A stretch of 64,000 nucleotides of DNA from Ascidiaceihabitans sp034111945 (GCA_047626725.1 JBLHSG010000003.1:62001-126000), one strand, 5' to 3'; positions 27,639-36,730 are shown, counted from the first letter of the stretch. Notes: generated from the sequence alone by a model not told the origin. Translations and numbers: made by a program.

Positions 27639-28898
27639 TTAGGCGCGTTTGATCCGCACCGGAAGCGACTTGATGCCGCTGATAAAATTCGACCGCAAAA
27701 ATTGTTGTGGTCCGTCAGCCTGAATGGCGCTGATCCGTTTGCTCAGTTCTTGAAACAGAACACGCACCTCTAGCCGCGCCAACCACATTCCAAGGCAAAG
27801 ATGCGGGCCGCCGTGCCCAAAAGCGAGATGTTTGTTCGGACTACGTTGCAAATTCACGCGCATAGGGTCCTCAAACGCGGTTTCGTCACGGTTCGCCGAG
27901 GCAAACCAGTACAGCACTTTGTCACCCTTTCGGATCGTTTTGCCGTGCATTTCGTAGTCCTTCGTGGCGGTGCGGCGAAAATAACTTGTCGGCGTTGCCC
28001 AGCGAATAACCTCGTCCGGGAGCGTGTCGCAGATGTCGCCACCCGCCTGCATTTGCCCCAGCAATTCCGGCTGATGACACATCGCTTGCATGCCGGCCGC
28101 GATCGAATAACGGGTCGTGTCATTACCGGCGGCAACCAGCAAACAAAAGAAATTGCGAAACTCTTCTTCGCTAATCACAGACCCATCTGCACTGGGCTGC
28201 AAAATCAAATGCAGGATGCCATTTGTATCGCCGGACGCGTTCTTTTTCGCCATCAAATCCTTGGCGTAACTGTATAATTCCGCACCGGCTGGCGAATTGA
28301 ACGGCATCATCCGAAACTCATCCGTGCTCATTTTATCCAAGACATGCGAGGTGAAATCAGGGTCGGTGTTTGCGATTAACGCGTCGCCCTTTTCAACCAA
28401 CCACGGCAGGTCTTCTTCGGGCGTACCAAGGATGCGACCCAGCATCCGCATTGGCAATTCGCGGGCAATCATTTTGGTGGCATCAAAGCTGTCAGATTGC
28501 AAAACATCATCCAGAATTTCGACGCAAATTTGACGGATATCCGTTTCAAAATCGGCAATTACGTTTTTCGAAAACGCGCGCGCCAGCTTGATCCGCATTT
28601 GCATATGATCAGGCGGATCGGTTTCCTGAAACGTGCGCCGTGCCAGATATTCCTCGTAACTTTGGTCTTCCATCCGGATGCCCTGGGCTGACGAAAACAC
28701 CTCGGTATTGCGGTTCATCGTCAAGATATCAGCGTGGCGGGTCACAGACCAAAATCCGGCCCCACCATCCCATTCCGTCCAGCAAAGCGGATCATCGCGG
28801 CGCAGGCGTGCGAACGTGTTGTAGGGCGCGCCGTTCACAAATGTGTCGTGCGACGCAAGGTCGCCGTAGCCATCATCGTTCGGCGTCCAAATCGTCAT
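27639..28898 (-). CDS. Cytochrome P450
   Basis: The start is set at the ATG at 28898 with AAGGGCA before it; the longer frame runs into the divergent gene. The 419-residue soluble P450 has the I-helix AGNDTT (257-262), ExxR (E296-R299) and the haem loop FGHGGPHLCLG with Cys368. No ferredoxin or reductase gene is adjacent. It lies 13 bases upstream of the GS-like gene on the same strand, so the two are probably one operon. Confidence 0.93.
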   Translation of the reverse strand: MTIWTPNDDGYGDLASHDTFVNGAPYNTFARLRRDDPLCWTEWDGGAGFWSVTRHADILTMNRNTEVFSSAQGIRMEDQSYEEYLARRTFQETDPPDHMQMRIKLARAFSKNVIADFETDIRQICVEILDDVLQSDSFDATKMIARELPMRMLGRILGTPEEDLPWLVEKGDALIANTDPDFTSHVLDKMSTDEFRMMPFNSPAGAELYSYAKDLMAKKNASGDTNGILHLILQPSADGSVISEEEFRNFFCLLVAAGNDTTRYSIAAGMQAMCHQPELLGQMQAGGDICDTLPDEVIRWATPTSYFRRTATKDYEMHGKTIRKGDKVLYWFASANRDETAFEDPMRVNLQRSPNKHLAFGHGGPHLCLGMWLARLEVRVLFQELSKRISAIQADGPQQFLRSNFISGIKSLPVRIKRA

Positions 28899-28967
28899 TC
28901 CATTGCCCTTTGTGTACGTATATAATAAGATACCATAAATATACATCGACAAAAAGAAAGTCCTAAA
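28899..28967. promoter_or_regulatory. AT-rich divergent promoter region between P450 and GATase genes
   Basis: Sixty-nine bases, strongly AT-rich, separate divergent starts. It contains TATATAATAAGATACC-like stretches suitable for -10 elements on either strand. A candidate target for the nearby GntR regulator, though its own upstream palindrome (30340-30353) is not repeated here. Confidence 0.45.
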
Positions 28968-29681
28968 ATGCATCTGGCCGTATTGATGACCAACACAGAT
29001 GAAAGCGATTTTGCCCAAGCCCACCCCAAGGACGGTGAGAAGTTTGCTCAGTTGATCCACATGGTGCGGCCCGATTGGACCATCACGTCATACACAGTAA
29101 AGGACGGTGTATTTCCCAATAATATCAATGACTATGACGGTTTCATGATCACAGGAAGCCCCGCATCAGTGCACGATGACGCACCTTGGGTCGGCCAGCT
29201 TTTGGATATCATTCGCGCAGTTTACGTGGCCAAAATTCCGATGTTCGGGGCCTGTTTCGGACATCAAGCCATCGCGCTGGCGTTGGGCGGAACAGTAGGT
29301 CAAAATCCGAATGGTTGGGTTTTTGGCCTGACGCAGACACAGATCGCAGCGCGCGCGCGATGGACCCAACAGCTGCCTGACACGTTTTCGCAGTACGCCG
29401 CACACATCGAACAGGTTACAAAATTACCAAAAAGGGCCAAGGTTTTAACCACGTCACCCGCCTGCCCAGTTGCAGGGTTTCAGATAGATAATGCCGTGTA
29501 TACGACCCAAAACCATCCAGAAATGACTGCTGATTTCATGGCTGCCTTGGTCGCTGAATATGCCGAAAAATTACCCGTAGATGTTGCCAAAATTGCTAAA
29601 AATTCGCTATCCGGGCGCGCTGATACTCTGGCCTATGCCGACTCAATTGCGCAATTTTTCGAGGCCACCTCAACCCACTGA
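28968..29681 (+). CDS. Class I glutamine amidotransferase (possible gamma-glutamyl hydrolase)
   Basis: A 237-residue GATase domain without a synthetase partner. The triad is complete: C96 in FGACFGHQAI, and H183 and E185 in QNHPEM. Stand-alone class I GATases include gamma-glutamyl hydrolases such as those in amine catabolism. It is divergent from the P450 and GS-like genes and ends 12 bases inside the convergent GntR gene. Confidence 0.82.
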   Translation: MHLAVLMTNTDESDFAQAHPKDGEKFAQLIHMVRPDWTITSYTVKDGVFPNNINDYDGFMITGSPASVHDDAPWVGQLLDIIRAVYVAKIPMFGACFGHQAIALALGGTVGQNPNGWVFGLTQTQIAARARWTQQLPDTFSQYAAHIEQVTKLPKRAKVLTTSPACPVAGFQIDNAVYTTQNHPEMTADFMAALVAEYAEKLPVDVAKIAKNSLSGRADTLAYADSIAQFFEATSTH

Positions 29682-30320
29682 CGCGATCAAATCCATGACG
29701 GTTTCGCGGTCATAATTGAAATGGCCCAACATCGCCGCCGCTGCATCCGTGCTGCGCCGTTCAAAAATGTGATTTGCGATTTCAGCGTGTTCCTTGGCAG
29801 ATGATCGGGCCGCGTCGGGATGACGATATCGTATTCGGTAATATGCCATCAGTTTTCGCGCATTGGTTTTGACCATTTCCATCAAAACATCGTTGCACGC
29901 TGCACGCACAATGATTTCGTGAAACTGTAGGTTTAGCTGATAATAAAGCGCGGGTTCCGTGCTGCCGTGCTGATCGACGTGGGCCTGACATGCTGCGATA
30001 TTTGCCCGCAAATCCAATTCTATCGCAGGCGTAATCCGGTGGGCAGCTAGCCCCGCAGCAAAGCTTTCGAGGTTGGCGTGAACTTCAAGAATGGTCAGGA
30101 ATTCGGCCACTGTCGGCTTGAAAATCACGGCACCTTTGCGCGCATAACGTTGCACCAGACCATCAGTTTCGAGCCTGATCAATGCCTCGCGAACTGGCGT
30201 GCGTGACACACCGCAGGCCGTCATCATGTCCTGTTCACTTACCGGGTCACCGGGCAAAATCTGACCCGCATCAATGCGCGAAATGATCAAATCAATGACT
30301 GAATCTGTCTGCCCTGCCAC
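29670..30320 (-). CDS. GntR-family regulator (FCD domain)
   Basis: A 216-residue regulator with an N-terminal winged helix (VSEQDMMTACGVSRTPVREALIRLETDGLV) and an all-helical FCD effector domain with metal-binding-type His and Asp positions. GTG start with GGGGG seven bases before. It lies beside the GS/P450/GATase set and probably controls it in response to the substrate. A palindrome TAAGT-N4-ACTTA lies 20 bases upstream. Confidence 0.85.
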   Translation of the reverse strand: MAGQTDSVIDLIISRIDAGQILPGDPVSEQDMMTACGVSRTPVREALIRLETDGLVQRYARKGAVIFKPTVAEFLTILEVHANLESFAAGLAAHRITPAIELDLRANIAACQAHVDQHGSTEPALYYQLNLQFHEIIVRAACNDVLMEMVKTNARKLMAYYRIRYRHPDAARSSAKEHAEIANHIFERRSTDAAAAMLGHFNYDRETVMDLIASVG

Positions 30321-30339
30321 CGTATGCCCCCTGATTTGT

Positions 30340-30353
30340 TAAGTGGTAACTTA
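30340..30353. promoter_or_regulatory. Candidate GntR operator
   Basis: TAAGT-GGTA-ACTTA, a perfect 5-base palindrome with a 4-base spacer, 20 bases upstream of the GntR GTG start. Consistent with autoregulation; no proof. Confidence 0.4.
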
Positions 30354-30730
30354 CCCAAGCAAGCCGTGGACCGCTAGCGCGTAAAAGTGGAAATAGCAGA
30401 TGGGGGAAATTGCCCTCGTCCCCGTGGCATGTGCACCGGAGCGAGGGCGCCACTGCCAAAACCTCCCCGAGTATTCTGGCAGTGGGTATTCACAGATCAG
30501 GTCGATCTACGGGCCATGTCGCAACAAAGTACTCGTTAAAACCACGCGATCTGAGGCCTCAAATCTGCGCCGACGTTACGGCCAATGGCAAAGGCCGCGC
30601 CGCCGGCCCACACACGCACCCTGTGTGTCCAGAGTTTCATGCGCAGGCAAAAGGAGGCACGGCAGATGATGCGAAATAGTTTCGTTTTTGGTAAAGGGAT
30701 TGCTGATTTCAAGCTTAAGCCACTGATTTT
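30354..30730. other. Non-coding interval with an inverted repeat
   Basis: I see no gene here. A 9-base perfect inverted repeat (CCACTGCCA at 30450-30458 and TGGCAGTGG at 30477-30485) encloses an 18-base loop. The open frames that cross the interval lack ribosome sites and family character; one might be a decayed coding remnant. Confidence 0.4.
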
Positions 30731-31417
30731 TCAATCAACTATTGGCGCAATTACACCCGCCGCAAGCACGTCACCTGTTGGCGCACCTGTTGGTGATCCG
30801 CCCAACGGTTCGTCACTAATCGCCAAAGTGGCCAAGATCATTGACGGGATTAACCGCGCAGGCACATCGATTGATGCAATGCGTTCAACCGGCATGACGC
30901 CCAAGGAAACAGGGGCGGTGACGCCGTCGATGATCACCCACAGTTCCAGCGAACGCCCAAGTTTTGCCGCACCTTCACTACGATCAAGCGTCAGCTTTGC
31001 CTTGTCAGGATCATAGCCAGCCTGAATAATCAAACCGCGATCTTCGGCCACGATTTCAGCCAAATAGGTCGGCGCACCACCTGTATTCCAAACCTGCGGC
31101 ACCACGACAATCAGCAACAAGGCCACAATCGCCAGCCCCGCCAAGGCCGCGCGCAGGCCAAATCCGAACCGCCGTTTTTGTGGCCCGAATAAATGCACAA
31201 GCAACGCAGGTTTCACATGCGCGCCGGGCGTCACCGGATCAATTTCATCCGCAAATGCCACAAGCCGTTCGTCCCATTCAACCAACATGAACCGCAGCGC
31301 CGCGTCATCCGCCAGACGCCTTTCAAACGCCAGACGCGCAGGTGCATCCAGCAGATGCAGCGCGTACTCTGCTACCAAAGCACTGTCGTCTTGAGGTTGA
31401 TCGCCAGCTTGGGTCAT
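30731..31417 (-). CDS. Anti-sigma factor (RskA-like)
   Basis: The ATG at 31417 overlaps the sigma factor stop (ATGA); a longer frame to 31462 is also open. The 228-residue protein has a cytoplasmic N-terminal sigma-binding part (LVAEYALHLLDAPARLAFERRLADD), one membrane helix (ALAGLAIVALLLIVVVPQVW) and a periplasmic domain with LELWVIIDG ... PVSLGV, the RskA C-terminal fold. It probably holds the paired sigma factor inactive until an envelope signal. Confidence 0.85.
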   Translation of the reverse strand: MTQAGDQPQDDSALVAEYALHLLDAPARLAFERRLADDAALRFMLVEWDERLVAFADEIDPVTPGAHVKPALLVHLFGPQKRRFGFGLRAALAGLAIVALLLIVVVPQVWNTGGAPTYLAEIVAEDRGLIIQAGYDPDKAKLTLDRSEGAAKLGRSLELWVIIDGVTAPVSLGVMPVERIASIDVPARLIPSMILATLAISDEPLGGSPTGAPTGDVLAAGVIAPIVD

Positions 31418-31956
31418 CTGGTCAGGCATTCCTTGAGTTTCTTCAGGCTTCGTCGCAGCCATGTTCGCATTGTATTTATCGGCACACCTGCGTGATCTGC
31501 CAGTTCTTGGTACGTGTCGCCGTTCAAATATGCGCCTCGCACAGCCGTTGCATGCGCAGGGTCCAATTCATCCAAACAGCCATCCATTCGGGCCCTTTCA
31601 GACTTTTGAACAACAGCCATTTCCGGTGTCGGATCGCTGGTAGCAAGGTGTGGTTCGTCTTCGATTTGACTGGTCGGTGCTTTGCGCGCCCGAAGCCGAT
31701 CAATCGCCAAATTGCGTGCAATCGTGATCAGCCAGGTCATCGGGCTGTAGCCATTGGCGGCGTAGCGGTCGGCGTTTTTCCAAATCTTGACGTACACATC
31801 TTGCAATGCGTCTTCTGCGTCGTGGCGGTTGTTTAAAATACGCAAACAAACGCCAAATAGTTTCGCACCGGTCGCATCATACAGCGACGAAAACGCGGCG
31901 CGGTCCCCAAGGCCCACGCGCACAATCATATTTTCAATGTCAGAAATGGTTGTCAT
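31414..31956 (-). CDS. ECF RNA polymerase sigma factor
   Basis: A 180-residue sigma-70 family protein with region 2 (AEDALQDVYVKIWKNADRY and MTWLITIARNLAIDRLR) and region 4 (LNGDTYQELADHAGVPINTMRTWLRRSLKKL). It is coupled by four bases to the RskA-like anti-sigma gene. This resembles the SigK/RskA group. Target genes cannot be read. Confidence 0.92.
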   Translation of the reverse strand: MTTISDIENMIVRVGLGDRAAFSSLYDATGAKLFGVCLRILNNRHDAEDALQDVYVKIWKNADRYAANGYSPMTWLITIARNLAIDRLRARKAPTSQIEDEPHLATSDPTPEMAVVQKSERARMDGCLDELDPAHATAVRGAYLNGDTYQELADHAGVPINTMRTWLRRSLKKLKECLTR

Positions 31957-32053
31957 GACGCCCGAATGTCCCGCGCGTGATCACCAATAACGCGATCACC
32001 TGCAGCTGTGCGTTCGCAATTTTTCAAGCAAACGTTTGGCATTCACCGGGGTC

Positions 32054-32230
32054 TCACTTTTTGTCGCGCGCAGCTTTTTCTTCTTTGGTCAGCTTGTTAT
32101 TCCAAGCATTGTTGCTTAGGCCCAACTCGGCTGGAAGCGGCTTGGTTTTGCCGACGCTGATTTTGCCACCCTTTTTCAGGAATTCCTGAATAAGAGCATC
32201 ATCTGTGGTTTCTTTTGGAACATGTTTCAT
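32054..32230 (-). CDS. Small conserved-type protein (58 residues)
   Basis: Reading from the ATG at 32230 gives a soluble 58-residue protein with DALIQEFLKKGGKISVGKTKPLPAEL broken by basic residues, and NNKLTKEEKAARDKK at the end. The upstream frame is open but lacks coding character. It resembles small basic proteins seen in alphaproteobacteria. Function unknown. Confidence 0.55.
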   Translation of the reverse strand: MKHVPKETTDDALIQEFLKKGGKISVGKTKPLPAELGLSNNAWNNKLTKEEKAARDKK

Positions 32231-32418
32231 GGGGGCACCATATCCGCTTGTTTGCATGCTTGTCACGCGGGAACGTGTGTTTTTGCCGCCCTTTTTTGCC
32301 CAGGTTATTTGCGCTTTTAGTCTGCCCTTTGACCTCGCGCAGTTCCCCATTCCCACGCGCGTCATGACGCGATAGGATTTAACGGCACTCACAGTGTTCC
32401 TCAATTCAAAGGGCCCAC

Positions 32419-33717
32419 ATGTCATCCATATCCGATATGATCGAACGCCGCGCCCGCCTATTGGGCCCGAATGTATCGACGTTTTACGACGATCCCTTGC
32501 ATTTGGTGCGCGGCGACGGCGTATGGGTTTGGGACGTGGACGGGCGTAAGTATCTGGATTGCTACAACAATGTTCCACACGTCGGGCACTGCCACCCACA
32601 TGTCGTTGATGCGATTTGCCGCCAAGCCAGCACATTAAACACGCACACACGCTATTTGCATGACGGTATTCTTGATTACATCGAACGCCTGTGCGCCACA
32701 TTTTCCAGCGATATTTCGACCGCAATCATGACCTGCACCGGGTCAGAGGCAAACGATATCGCACTGCGCATGGCCGAGGCCGTCACCGGAAAACGCGGCG
32801 TGATTGCAACCGACCACACCTATCACGGCAACACCACAGTTGTGGCCCAGTTAAGCGCGACGAATCCCCCCGCAACAGGTGACGGCAGCCATGTGCGCCA
32901 CGTGCCAGCCCCGGACAGTTATCGCCCACTAGGCGGCGTCGCCGGACTGGCCCACGCGCAGGCATTTGCCGACAAGGTCCAAGAGGCGATTGACGATTTG
33001 AACGCCAGCGGCATCGGTTTTTCAGCGCTTATTTTATGCCCCGCATTTTTAAACGAAGGGTTCCCGATCCTTGACGCAGGGTGGCTGAACCCGACTTTGG
33101 ACGTGGTCCACAAAGCAGGCGGCGTGTTTATCGCAGACGAGGTCCAGCCAGGATTTGCGCGCAACGGCGATGCGTTCTGGGGCCATCAACGCGTCGGTGT
33201 CCAGCCCGACATCGTTACCATGGGCAAACCGATGGGCAACGGACACCCCGTCGCGGCCGTCGCAACAACGCCCGATATTATGGCAGCGTTTCGCACATCA
33301 TTCCGGTACTTCAACACTTTTGGTGGCAATCCCGTTTCATGCGCCGCAGCCATGGCCGTTCTGGATGTCATCGAACAAGACGGCCTTCAGGAAAACGCCC
33401 GCATCGTGGGGGCCTATGCGCGCGCTGGCCTCGCCAAACTGGCTGAAAAACACGAATGTATTGGTGACGTGCGCGGCTACGGATTGTTCTTTGGCGCAGA
33501 ACTGGTCACGGACCGCAAAACCAAAACGCCCGCATCAAATCATGCAATCCGTGTCGCCAACGAAATGCGCGCGCGAGGGGTCCTGATGAACAAGCTGGGT
33601 GTGCATTACAACACGCTTAAAATCAGACCGCCAATGCCGTTCAATTCTGAAAACGCCGACCTGATGCTGGACACGCTTGATGCGGTTCTGGATCATTTGG
33701 GGCCTGCGCTTGACTAA
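32419..33717 (+). CDS. Class III PLP enzyme, aminotransferase or amino-alcohol-phosphate phospho-lyase type
   Basis: A 432-residue class III enzyme. PLP-binding K270 in VTMGKPMGNG, D240 in IADEVQPGF, and GSEANDIALR near residues 108-117 are clear. The N-terminal NNVPHVGHCHPHVV and YLHDGILDY resemble the AGXT2L1/AGXT2L2 phospho-lyases (ethanolamine-phosphate, phosphohydroxylysine) more than ordinary transaminases. The next gene is a kinase of the type that would make such a substrate. The call rests on remembered family features. Confidence 0.72.
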   Translation: MSSISDMIERRARLLGPNVSTFYDDPLHLVRGDGVWVWDVDGRKYLDCYNNVPHVGHCHPHVVDAICRQASTLNTHTRYLHDGILDYIERLCATFSSDISTAIMTCTGSEANDIALRMAEAVTGKRGVIATDHTYHGNTTVVAQLSATNPPATGDGSHVRHVPAPDSYRPLGGVAGLAHAQAFADKVQEAIDDLNASGIGFSALILCPAFLNEGFPILDAGWLNPTLDVVHKAGGVFIADEVQPGFARNGDAFWGHQRVGVQPDIVTMGKPMGNGHPVAAVATTPDIMAAFRTSFRYFNTFGGNPVSCAAAMAVLDVIEQDGLQENARIVGAYARAGLAKLAEKHECIGDVRGYGLFFGAELVTDRKTKTPASNHAIRVANEMRARGVLMNKLGVHYNTLKIRPPMPFNSENADLMLDTLDAVLDHLGPALD

Positions 33718-34618
33718 AGGTATCCTCAACGCCGCGCGTGCACATTGGGGGCTGGGGGATGCGCCAATCACCTTGATCGCGGCGCGTGAAAATCAGGTAT
33801 TTCGCGTGGAAACAATCGATGGCCCTACCGCACTGCGCCTACATCGCCCAGGTTATCGGCAGGCCAATGAACTGCGATCAGAATTGCAATGGATGGCTAT
33901 GTTGGCGCAAAATGGCATCCCAGTGCCCCACCCTTTCGCCGCGCTGGATGGCAGTCAAATCTTGGTGCATGGCGACACGGTTGTTGATCTTTTGTCGTGG
34001 CTAAAAGGCGCGCCTTTAAACAGCAATGATGCGTCAAAGGACGTGTACTTCAGGCTGGGGAAACTGGTCGCACAGATGCATATTTTGGCCGATGACTGGA
34101 TCCTGCCCACTGGTTTTGCACGGCCCGCTTGGGATTTGGCCGGCGATCATCCATCATGGGGCCAGTTCTGGAACAATCCGCAACTTAGTGCATCTGAACG
34201 CGATCTGTTGGTGCGGTTCCGTGATATCGCGCGTGTCAAATTGGCCGCGTTAAGCCAGCCTGACGTCGGTTTGATCCATGCCGATTTGGTGCCAGACAAC
34301 GTGCTGCGCGATGGTGACCAACTGCAGCCAATCGACTTTGACGATGGTGGTTTCGGGTATCGGTTGTTCGATCTGGCGACCATCACATATCATAGCCGCC
34401 GTCTGGACCAAACCGGCGGATTGGCACGCGCAACGTTGGAGGGTTACAGCACAGTCCGACTTTTGGACTTTGCCGCGCTACCTTTGTTCGAAGCCCTGCG
34501 CGCCTGCACCTATGTCGGCTGGAATATCACCCGATTAAACGAAGACGGCGGCGACGTTCGAAACACCCGTTTCATTGCCGCAGCCCTTGCCAACGCCGCT
34601 GCAGTTTTGACTGAATAA
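33710..34618 (+). CDS. APH-type phosphotransferase (amino-alcohol kinase candidate)
   Basis: A kinase of about 302 residues with TTG at 33710 as the likely start, overlapping the PLP gene by eight bases; the longer frame to 33677 lacks support. The catalytic loop LIHADLVPDN (HxD...N) and the metal site PIDFDDGGFG are complete. Kinases of this type include the hydroxylysine kinase of animals and homoserine kinase II. Coupling to the phospho-lyase-like gene suggests phosphorylation followed by elimination. Confidence 0.75.
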   Translation: MTKGILNAARAHWGLGDAPITLIAARENQVFRVETIDGPTALRLHRPGYRQANELRSELQWMAMLAQNGIPVPHPFAALDGSQILVHGDTVVDLLSWLKGAPLNSNDASKDVYFRLGKLVAQMHILADDWILPTGFARPAWDLAGDHPSWGQFWNNPQLSASERDLLVRFRDIARVKLAALSQPDVGLIHADLVPDNVLRDGDQLQPIDFDDGGFGYRLFDLATITYHSRRLDQTGGLARATLEGYSTVRLLDFAALPLFEALRACTYVGWNITRLNEDGGDVRNTRFIAAALANAAAVLTE

Positions 34619-34639
34619 AATACACGCAATCAGGCGGCC

Positions 34640-35263
34640 CTAGACCTGTGAAACGCCCACCGCATCAAGCGTTTCCAAGACACGTTCGTATTTGGCTTTG
34701 TCACCGATCAACACACCGGAAGACACGATTTCAACCTCAAAGCCGCGCCGCCGTGCCGCTTGGGCAGTGATGGCGACACAGTAGTTCCCGTCGAGGCCAA
34801 GAACGCGTAATTTGCCGATGTCCAGCCATTTCAACATTGCGTCAAGTTCACCCGTTTCAAACGCATCTTGGACCCGCTTTACCAAAACGTGGTCTGACAA
34901 ACCAACAAAGGGTGGTGCCAGTTCTGTGCCATTAGATCCCGCAATCGCGTCACCATTCATCATCAGTTTTGCAACAATTTTAGTAGATGGAATTGACCAT
35001 TCCTGGCGCAAGGCAATGACCGGAACACCGGCACTTTTTGCACGTGACACTTCGGTCTTGATGACCTGTTCCACCTTGGCCTTGGTCGCCGCATCATACT
35101 GATCACTGTCCCAAAACACCGTTTGCAGGTCGATCAATAGCACAGCGGTGTTTGGTCGTTTCCCGATGACTGGCCCACGGCTGACACGCCCTATGCGCCA
35201 GACCCCGATACCAGTCCAAACAACAAATCCGACAAGTGCGGCACCCAAAAGGTACAAAATCAC
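34640..35263 (-). CDS. Membrane-anchored isochorismatase-family cysteine hydrolase
   Basis: A 207-residue protein with an N-terminal membrane helix (about residues 2-22) and an isochorismatase-like domain with triad D45 (LLIDLQ), K129 (LVKRVQDAF) and C162 (GNYCVAI). The N-terminal anchor is unusual for this family. The gene overlaps the MarR regulator by four bases and convergently follows the kinase. Confidence 0.78.
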   Translation of the reverse strand: MILYLLGAALVGFVVWTGIGVWRIGRVSRGPVIGKRPNTAVLLIDLQTVFWDSDQYDAATKAKVEQVIKTEVSRAKSAGVPVIALRQEWSIPSTKIVAKLMMNGDAIAGSNGTELAPPFVGLSDHVLVKRVQDAFETGELDAMLKWLDIGKLRVLGLDGNYCVAITAQAARRRGFEVEIVSSGVLIGDKAKYERVLETLDAVGVSQV

Positions 35264-35712
35264 GACTGCTCCTTTTTTTCATCCGCTTGCAACGCTGTCA
35301 GCAAATCGGACATCAATTTGTGAGCGTCATCAATCTTGGATTCATCAAAGTTTACGGCGAGGTCACTTACGATATTTTGCTCAAACGACATGACGCGATC
35401 GATCAACTGATCACCCGTTTCGGTCAGGGCAATCAGCACGGATTTTTGGTGGCGCGGATTGGGCATTTTTTGCGTGAAGCCTTGCGCGATTGTTTCATTA
35501 ACCATGACCTGCACGTACTGGCGATTGATGTGCAAATGGCTGGCGATTTCGGGAACTGACAGGCTGCCGTGGTGGGCGATCACCTCAAGAACGGCACGCA
35601 TCCGAACGGTCAGACCGGTGCCGCCAAGGTTTCGTTCCACCAATGTTTCAGCCGCCTGCATCAGTGGGCGTGACATCCAAATGAGCTGATAAAGTTGATC
35701 TGATTTATTCAT
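35260..35712 (-). CDS. MarR-family regulator
   Basis: A 150-residue winged-helix regulator with LSVPEIASHLHINRQYVQVMVNE as the recognition region and ALTETGDQLIDRV as the wing. Its start lies in a perfect palindrome (35711-35729) and it overlaps the hydrolase gene by four bases, so the pair is likely self-regulated. Confidence 0.88.
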   Translation of the reverse strand: MNKSDQLYQLIWMSRPLMQAAETLVERNLGGTGLTVRMRAVLEVIAHHGSLSVPEIASHLHINRQYVQVMVNETIAQGFTQKMPNPRHQKSVLIALTETGDQLIDRVMSFEQNIVSDLAVNFDESKIDDAHKLMSDLLTALQADEKKEQS

Positions 35713-35729
35713 GACAATCTTAATGTCAT
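35711..35729. promoter_or_regulatory. Candidate MarR operator over the start codon
   Basis: ATGACA-N7-TGTCAT, a perfect 6-base inverted repeat. It overlaps the marR ATG (35712-35710). On the minus strand a TTGACA box lies further upstream (35744-35749). Probable autorepression site. Confidence 0.55.
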
Positions 35730-35801
35730 AACGACACCATACATGTCAATAATTTTAACACCCGCTTTGGCCCGTTCTGCATGCATCTAACGTCTGAAAA
35801 A

Positions 35802-36695
35802 TCAGGCCCGACCAACCTTCCAAATGTCGAGAAGGGACATCGAAATCTCGTCTTTTACATCGGCATAAATCGCAACTTTTAGCGTTTCTTTGCCAAGGCT
35901 ATCACCAAGTGAAATCAGATCGCCGTTTTCGATTTCACGGTAGGCCATGCTGTAAGGCAACCAGCCAATACCGATACCTTTTAGAACCATCTCCTTGATA
36001 CCACTGGAAAAAGCCGTCTCGCAGGCAGGGTTCGAGGAAAACTGTGGCGTCCCGAAAGGTCGTTCTTGAGCGTTCAGAACTTCACCAAAATAACTGTCAT
36101 CCGGGTAAACGATCGCAGGTGTTCTGGCCGGGATTTCGCCGTTGGCTTTTACCGAATACCGCAACGGGCCACCAACCACGGGAACCAAATAATCGATGCC
36201 CCACAGTTCGCGCCGGATGCTTGCCCCAAAGGGCAAGGGCGTCGCGCTTTCGGCCTCGTAACACAGCAGCATACTGGTATCGCCGCGCAAAAACATGGTG
36301 ACGCAATCGCGCAAATTTCCTGCGCGCAGACGAAATTTAACCGCTGGAAACGACTGCTTTGCGCGTAATGCCATGTCCGGAAACGTCGAAAAAACCGGGG
36401 CATGCTGCGCGGCAATCGACACGGTTGAACTGGCCGGATCAAAGTGGGCAATTCGACTGCGCAAATCCCTAATTCGGGTCACCAACGCACGAATTTCAGC
36501 CTCGTTCGAGGCCAGCGCCGGACTGATATCAACCCTGTTTGTGCCTCGGTCCAAAACATCCACCCCCAACCAGTCTTCGAAGCTGCGGATGCGTCTTGAA
36601 AACGCAGGCTGCGTGATGTTGCGCCGCGCGGCTGCACGGGTCAAATTGTCTTCCTCCAGCAGCACAAGCACGTCGTCCAACCATTGCATATCCAT
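35802..36695 (-). CDS. LysR-family regulator
   Basis: The ATG at 36695 follows GGGGAGA, giving about 297 residues; an earlier frame to 36716 is weaker. The N-terminal helix-turn-helix (NLTRAAARRNITQPAFSRRIRSFEDWL) is typical. It is divergent from the cuyA-like gene, so it probably controls the sulfonate operon in response to its substrate. Confidence 0.86.
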   Translation of the reverse strand: MDMQWLDDVLVLLEEDNLTRAAARRNITQPAFSRRIRSFEDWLGVDVLDRGTNRVDISPALASNEAEIRALVTRIRDLRSRIAHFDPASSTVSIAAQHAPVFSTFPDMALRAKQSFPAVKFRLRAGNLRDCVTMFLRGDTSMLLCYEAESATPLPFGASIRRELWGIDYLVPVVGGPLRYSVKANGEIPARTPAIVYPDDSYFGEVLNAQERPFGTPQFSSNPACETAFSSGIKEMVLKGIGIGWLPYSMAYREIENGDLISLGDSLGKETLKVAIYADVKDEISMSLLDIWKVGRA

Positions 36696-36730
36696 CGAAA
36701 ATCTCCCCCTGCTCAAACAATAAGTATGGG

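Noticed and set aside
30410..30679. Open frame across the interval between GntR and anti-sigma genes
   Set aside because: No ribosome site; the protein has no recognised family and two other overlapping frames are equally open. It could be a decayed remnant but I cannot support it.
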